Origin: an uncultured Lachnospiraceae bacterium
GTDB taxonomy: Bacteria; Bacillota; Clostridia; Lachnospirales; Lachnospiraceae
NCBI GenBank assembly: GCA_910588565.1
Contig: CAJUPF010000015.1
Location: 1-47,941, forward strand
Reading direction: 5' to 3'
DNA: 47,941 nt
The notes beneath the pieces were generated by a model. The model made no database searches. It had not been told where the DNA came from and saw only the letters and a list, made by a program, of their open reading frames with translations. Position numbers and translations under genes: made by a program. Positions 44,950-47,941 of the stretch are shown here, one piece after another (position 1 is the first letter of the stretch; every line of letters begins with the position of its first letter).

Positions 44950-45963
44950 TCAGCCCCTTCCTTTACAAAACTCTATGCCAAATCTTGTATACTTCCCTTC
45001 TTCACTCTCCACAAAAATTCGATGTCCCAGTTTTTCCATAATCTTAGCCACCATGTAAAGTCCCATCCCGGTAGACTTATATTTCCCATTATGATGATTA
45101 CTCCCGGTGTATCCTTTTTCAAAAATTCTGCGAATATCACTGTCCAAAATTCCCTCTCCGTTATCCTCTATAAAAAGCTGCATACGGATATCCCCAAAAG
45201 AACGTTTCCCGCTGCTTCCACACAGCACAGGAAACTCCATGGAAGGAAGCTCCTTTTGCTCACTCCATAGTTTCAGAAGAGGCCTGTCTTCTGCCGCATA
45301 CTTAATCGCATTGCTGATCAGCTGATCCAGAACATATACCAGCCAGTTTTTATCTGTGTAAACCGGCACGTCCTCCACTTCGATATCCAACTCAAAATGG
45401 TTCTTAATCAGAAAAAACTGATTATTTCCAATGGAAGCCCTGACACAGTCCAAAAGACTGATGGACTTGATCTGAATATCAAACAGACTGCTCTGCACCT
45501 TACAGCCTAATAACGCGGATTTTAACTGCTGATTGATGCGCTCTAACTGTTCCTGCATCTGTCCCCGCAGTTTTCCGTCTTCCATTCGTTCCGCCATCAA
45601 AAGACCTGCCGCCAGAGGAAGCTTCACTTCGTGGCACCATTTTGCAATATAATCCTGCAGATCCTGATTTAAGTCAAACTGTTCCTTTAACTGATTCTGT
45701 AACACCTGCACATCATGTTCCGCAATATCATAGTCTTTCATTTCCGGAAAATCTTGATAAATTATCGTCTGATATGGTAAATATTTTACTTTTTTATCCC
45801 GTCTGTGTTTTTGTTTTAATCCCACAGCCAGTCCGTAAATCAGCCCGCATACGCCCAGAAGAATATCCAGATAAATCAGATATGCCGTATTGGTTTCCGG
45901 CAAAAGAAACAAAAAATAAAGATTGTAGCACAGACACAAAAATAAGCTAAACCAAATGCTCAT
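44950..45963 (-). CDS. BceS-like intramembrane-sensing histidine kinase
   Basis: Short kinase of 337 residues with two membrane helices (about 5-22 and 28-48) and almost no external loop, as in intramembrane-sensing kinases. It has His in KWCHEVKLPLA, N box DQLISNAIKYA, and EDNGEGILDSD and GMGLYMVAKIM of the ATPase fold. Its start overlaps the response regulator stop as ATGA. Such kinases need the BceAB transporter to sense peptide antibiotics. A 187-base gap without a gene follows upstream of the GHKL gene. Confidence 0.92.
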   Translation of the reverse strand: MSIWFSLFLCLCYNLYFLFLLPETNTAYLIYLDILLGVCGLIYGLAVGLKQKHRRDKKVKYLPYQTIIYQDFPEMKDYDIAEHDVQVLQNQLKEQFDLNQDLQDYIAKWCHEVKLPLAAGLLMAERMEDGKLRGQMQEQLERINQQLKSALLGCKVQSSLFDIQIKSISLLDCVRASIGNNQFFLIKNHFELDIEVEDVPVYTDKNWLVYVLDQLISNAIKYAAEDRPLLKLWSEQKELPSMEFPVLCGSSGKRSFGDIRMQLFIEDNGEGILDSDIRRIFEKGYTGSNHHNGKYKSTGMGLYMVAKIMEKLGHRIFVESEEGKYTRFGIEFCKGRG

Positions 45964-46640
45964 GCGATATAATATCCCTGCCCTTTCTTCGTTTTGATCA
46001 GTTCATCTCCACAGAAGGCTTTCAGCTTATTGCGCAGTCTGCTAATCAAAGTCGTCAGTGTTCCGTCAGAAACAAATTCATCCGTGCTCCACAATTTCAG
46101 CATCAGCTCTTCTCTGGTAACGACACGGGATTTCTGCTCCAGTAATTTTGCCATAATTTTCTGTTCTGATTTGGTCAGATCCAGTTCTGCGCCGTCGGCA
46201 GCCAGTGTGCAGGTATTCGGGTCAAAAGAAAGATCTTCTCTAAGATACAGCTGTTCCCGCACTCTGTACTGGTAAGTCCTTCTTAAAATCGCTTCGGTTT
46301 TTGCCCTCAACAATTCCAGCTGAAAGGGCTTTTCCACATAATCATCTCCGCCCTGTGCAATCGCCATGATTTTATCCCTGTCATCATCCCTGCTGCTGAT
46401 AAACAAAATCGGAACATTCGACTGCCCGCGGATTTTACTGCACCAAAAGAACCCATCGTAACAGGGCAGATTGACATCCATAAGAACCAGCTTCGGATTA
46501 CAGGCAAAAAATTCAGACAAAATATCCTCAAAATTCCTTGCAGCAACTGCACGATAGCCCCATTTTTCCAGAAACTGCCTGATTTCATCCGCTAATATTT
46601 CATCGTCTTCAATGATTAGAATCGTGATTTTTGTATCCAA
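45960..46640 (-). CDS. BceR-like OmpR-family response regulator
   Basis: Two-domain regulator of 226 residues: receiver with acidic pair EDD, phospho-acceptor Asp in KLVLMDVNLP, Thr/Ser in ILFISSRDD and Lys in VEKPF; then a winged-helix DNA-binding domain (about 130-226). The start seems to be a TTG with AAGGAG upstream. It overlaps the small membrane gene. Expected target is the inverted repeat at 43451-43464. Confidence 0.92.
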   Translation of the reverse strand: MDTKITILIIEDDEILADEIRQFLEKWGYRAVAARNFEDILSEFFACNPKLVLMDVNLPCYDGFFWCSKIRGQSNVPILFISSRDDDRDKIMAIAQGGDDYVEKPFQLELLRAKTEAILRRTYQYRVREQLYLREDLSFDPNTCTLAADGAELDLTKSEQKIMAKLLEQKSRVVTREELMLKLWSTDEFVSDGTLTTLISRLRNKLKAFCGDELIKTKKGQGYYIA

Positions 46641-46866
46641 AAAAATTCTCCTTCCTTCTGATTCTCCACATCACAAGCAATATTCCCAAAGCTATCAAAC
46701 CTGTAATCACTGCCTGTATCTCAATCCCCAGGTACCATGGAGCAGACTGCACCAGATACCAGTCTGGACGTGTTTTATAATCATAAAATTTACTGATGGC
46801 ACATCCTATAAAGTATCCAATCAGGCTCCAGAGCGTAATCCTCAATGCGATATATACTTTCCTCAT
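46609..46866 (-). CDS. Small two-span membrane protein
   Basis: An 85-residue protein with two membrane helices (about 5-24 and 45-65), a short outside loop and a basic tail (WRIRRKENFFGYKN). The ATG at 46866 follows GGAAGGAGAAAATC. Its end overlaps the response regulator start by 32 bases, so it is likely the first gene of the Bce-type module and may modulate the kinase; this is inference. I do not recognise the family. Confidence 0.7.
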   Translation of the reverse strand: MRKVYIALRITLWSLIGYFIGCAISKFYDYKTRPDWYLVQSAPWYLGIEIQAVITGLIALGILLVMWRIRRKENFFGYKNHDSNH

Positions 46867-46901
46867 TGTGATTTTCTCCTTCCAACTCACCCGCTGTGAC
46901 A

Positions 46902-47444
46902 TCAAGGCAAGACTTCTATATATTTTTTATCCACAAAATCTGTCAGCCACACGCCATTCTGTGACAGATAAAAATTCTGTCCATCCTGATACATGTTCCC
47001 AGCCGGCAGCTTCAATACCACCGGTTTTCCATGTCTGCCGCCAACCTTAACTGCCGTTTCCACATCTTTTGATAAATGAACGTATAACCTGCCCATCGGC
47101 TTTAATCCCTCTTCTAAAATTGCCTCCAGAAACACGCTGGCAGTTCCATGATATAAAACAGACGGCGGCATCTGAGCCTCTAATTCCAGATCTACCGGCA
47201 CCGAGTGCCCCTGATTAGCCCGAATCCGAGTCTTTTCACTGTTAAATGAATATCTCTGTTTGTGATCGGTTTCTACGATCTCTTCTAACATCTTCATCGT
47301 TATCGTCCTTCCGGTCTGACTTATGCCGGAAACCAAGTCCTCTACATTGGCCCATCCATGCTCATCCAGTAAAATACCCGCCAATTCCGGTTTGTGCCGT
47401 AATATAAGACTGACATATTTGCTTAGTCTGCGATGTTTTTCCAT
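46902..47444 (-). CDS. kptA: RNA 2'-phosphotransferase (KptA/Tpt1)
   Basis: Transfers an internal 2'-phosphate of RNA to NAD+. The 180-residue protein has the signature RLSKYVSLILRHKPELAG, DEHGWANVEDL (winged-helix part), LYHGT, HLSKD and GRHGKPVVLKL of the NAD-binding part. In eukaryotes it completes tRNA splicing; the bacterial role is unclear because the substrate is absent in most bacteria. AACGGAGAAAAG precedes the ATG. Confidence 0.94.
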   Translation of the reverse strand: MEKHRRLSKYVSLILRHKPELAGILLDEHGWANVEDLVSGISQTGRTITMKMLEEIVETDHKQRYSFNSEKTRIRANQGHSVPVDLELEAQMPPSVLYHGTASVFLEAILEEGLKPMGRLYVHLSKDVETAVKVGGRHGKPVVLKLPAGNMYQDGQNFYLSQNGVWLTDFVDKKYIEVLP

Positions 47445-47521
47445 AACTTTTCTCCGTTATTTTATCTATTTTGGACTTATTTTCTTAACAGCAATCTGTT
47501 CTTATTTTTTCATTCCAATCA

Positions 47522-47550
47522 ATTATAACATTCCAATTACACAAGAGCAA
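47522..47550 (-). promoter_or_regulatory. Promoter of kptA
   Basis: Minus strand TTGCTC (47545-47550), 17 bases, TATAAT (47522-47527) with an extended TG at -15/-14; leader about 70 bases. Confidence 0.6.
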
Positions 47551-47643
47551 TAAAAATGATCGTTGTTGGACTATCGTTACTTTTCATAGGCAGAGAAAAC
47601 GGCTCACGCCCTGTCGTGTATCGGCATATCCAACAGTCAGCTT

Positions 47644-47785
47644 AGAGCAGGTCTCTCTCTGTCCACAGACCGTTCAGAAGCGTCGGTTCTTAGCGCGTGG
47701 CGATTGCCCGCAATCGTCACACGCTTAGCACCGCTACGCTTTTGAAGAGCGAGAGCGAGTCTGCGGACAGAGAGAGACCTGCTCT
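47644..47785. repeat. 142-bp imperfect palindrome
   Basis: The outer arms (47644-47670 and 47759-47785) pair at 26 of 27 positions. The inner arms continue to a 4-base loop (47707-47710), with one bulge of about ten bases on the right arm and a few mismatches. No open frame of note. It stands upstream of kptA with about 94 bases between it and the kptA -35 box. Its origin is unknown: MITE, structured RNA or cruciform. Confidence 0.8.
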
Positions 47786-47941
47786 GAGCGTCCCTTTTGA
47801 AAAACCAAACTATTTACTACAAAAATCCCCCTCCCCATGAAAGGCAGCAGGCACAGGAAAGGTATCTGAACTATAATGTACTATGATTGTTACTATTCAC
47901 GGCGCCCTGCACCCCGCTGCAGGGCATCCGGCCAATAAAGC
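47786..47941. other. Intergenic end of window with small hairpin
   Basis: No gene is seen. It holds GTTACTATTCACGGC (47889-47903), close to the start of the 17.86-kb element (13 of 15 bases), and directly after it a hairpin GCCCTGCA/TGCAGGGC (47904-47911, 47918-47925). The window ends here, so any element may be cut. Confidence 0.4.

Overview
The window reads as chromosomal DNA of a spore-forming Firmicute, most likely a gut member of the Lachnospiraceae. The evidence is the spoVA genes with a forespore-type promoter, a tryptophan T-box, strong AGGAGG ribosome sites with occasional TTG/GTG starts, a MurE with the meso-DAP DNPR motif, and BceRS/BceAB-like, GHKL-kinase and MBOAT/DHHW/DUF4358 families typical of that group. 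I cannot name the genus from sequence alone. Nearly all genes lie on the minus strand; the exceptions are one CmpB-like gene and one three-gene redox cluster.

Region by region (genes run right to left). 1-13.6 kb is a conserved housekeeping operon: murE, priA, def, fmt, a YugP-type zinc peptidase, rsmB, rlmN, stp (PP2C), prkC (PASTA kinase), rsgA, rpe and thiN. Several stop codons overlap the next start as ATGA. This is the B. subtilis order with murE added upstream and the peptidase inserted. 13.7-17.7 kb has a small CmpB-like membrane protein, a secreted amidase with two FnIII-like modules, a beta-glucuronidase and a small conserved protein. 17.7-26.4 kb has a structured intergenic element, a hypothetical gene and a secreted glycan cluster: two GH43 proteins flanking a 1174-residue LamG/BIG2 protein.

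26.8-28.6 kb carries spoVAA, spoVAB and spoVAC with a small membrane protein, a sigma-G-like promoter and a terminator directly after spoVAC; spoVAD and spoVAE are not here. 28.7-30.4 kb, on the plus strand, encodes a TlpA-like lipoprotein, a 49-residue CXXC membrane peptide and a polytopic iron-sulfur protein, probably one thiol/electron-transfer unit. 30.4-33.6 kb is an O-acylation unit (DUF4358 lipoprotein, MBOAT, DHHW). 33.7-40.6 kb is a complete trp operon in the order E-G-C-F-B-A-D, led by a T-box with a UGG specifier.

40.7-46.9 kb is a Bce-type peptide-antibiotic sensing and detoxification module (small membrane protein, OmpR-type regulator, short kinase, ABC ATPase and permease) with an additional AgrC-like GHKL kinase between the kinase and the ABC genes and a good BceR-like operator upstream of the ATPase. 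kptA (46.9-47.4 kb) precedes it. The last 500 bases hold no gene but contain a 142-bp imperfect palindrome.

The least explained items are the 142-bp palindrome, the structured element at 17.86-18.00 kb, a dispersed REP-like repeat that overlaps the 3' end of murE, the extra GHKL kinase in the Bce module, and the shortened spoVA operon.
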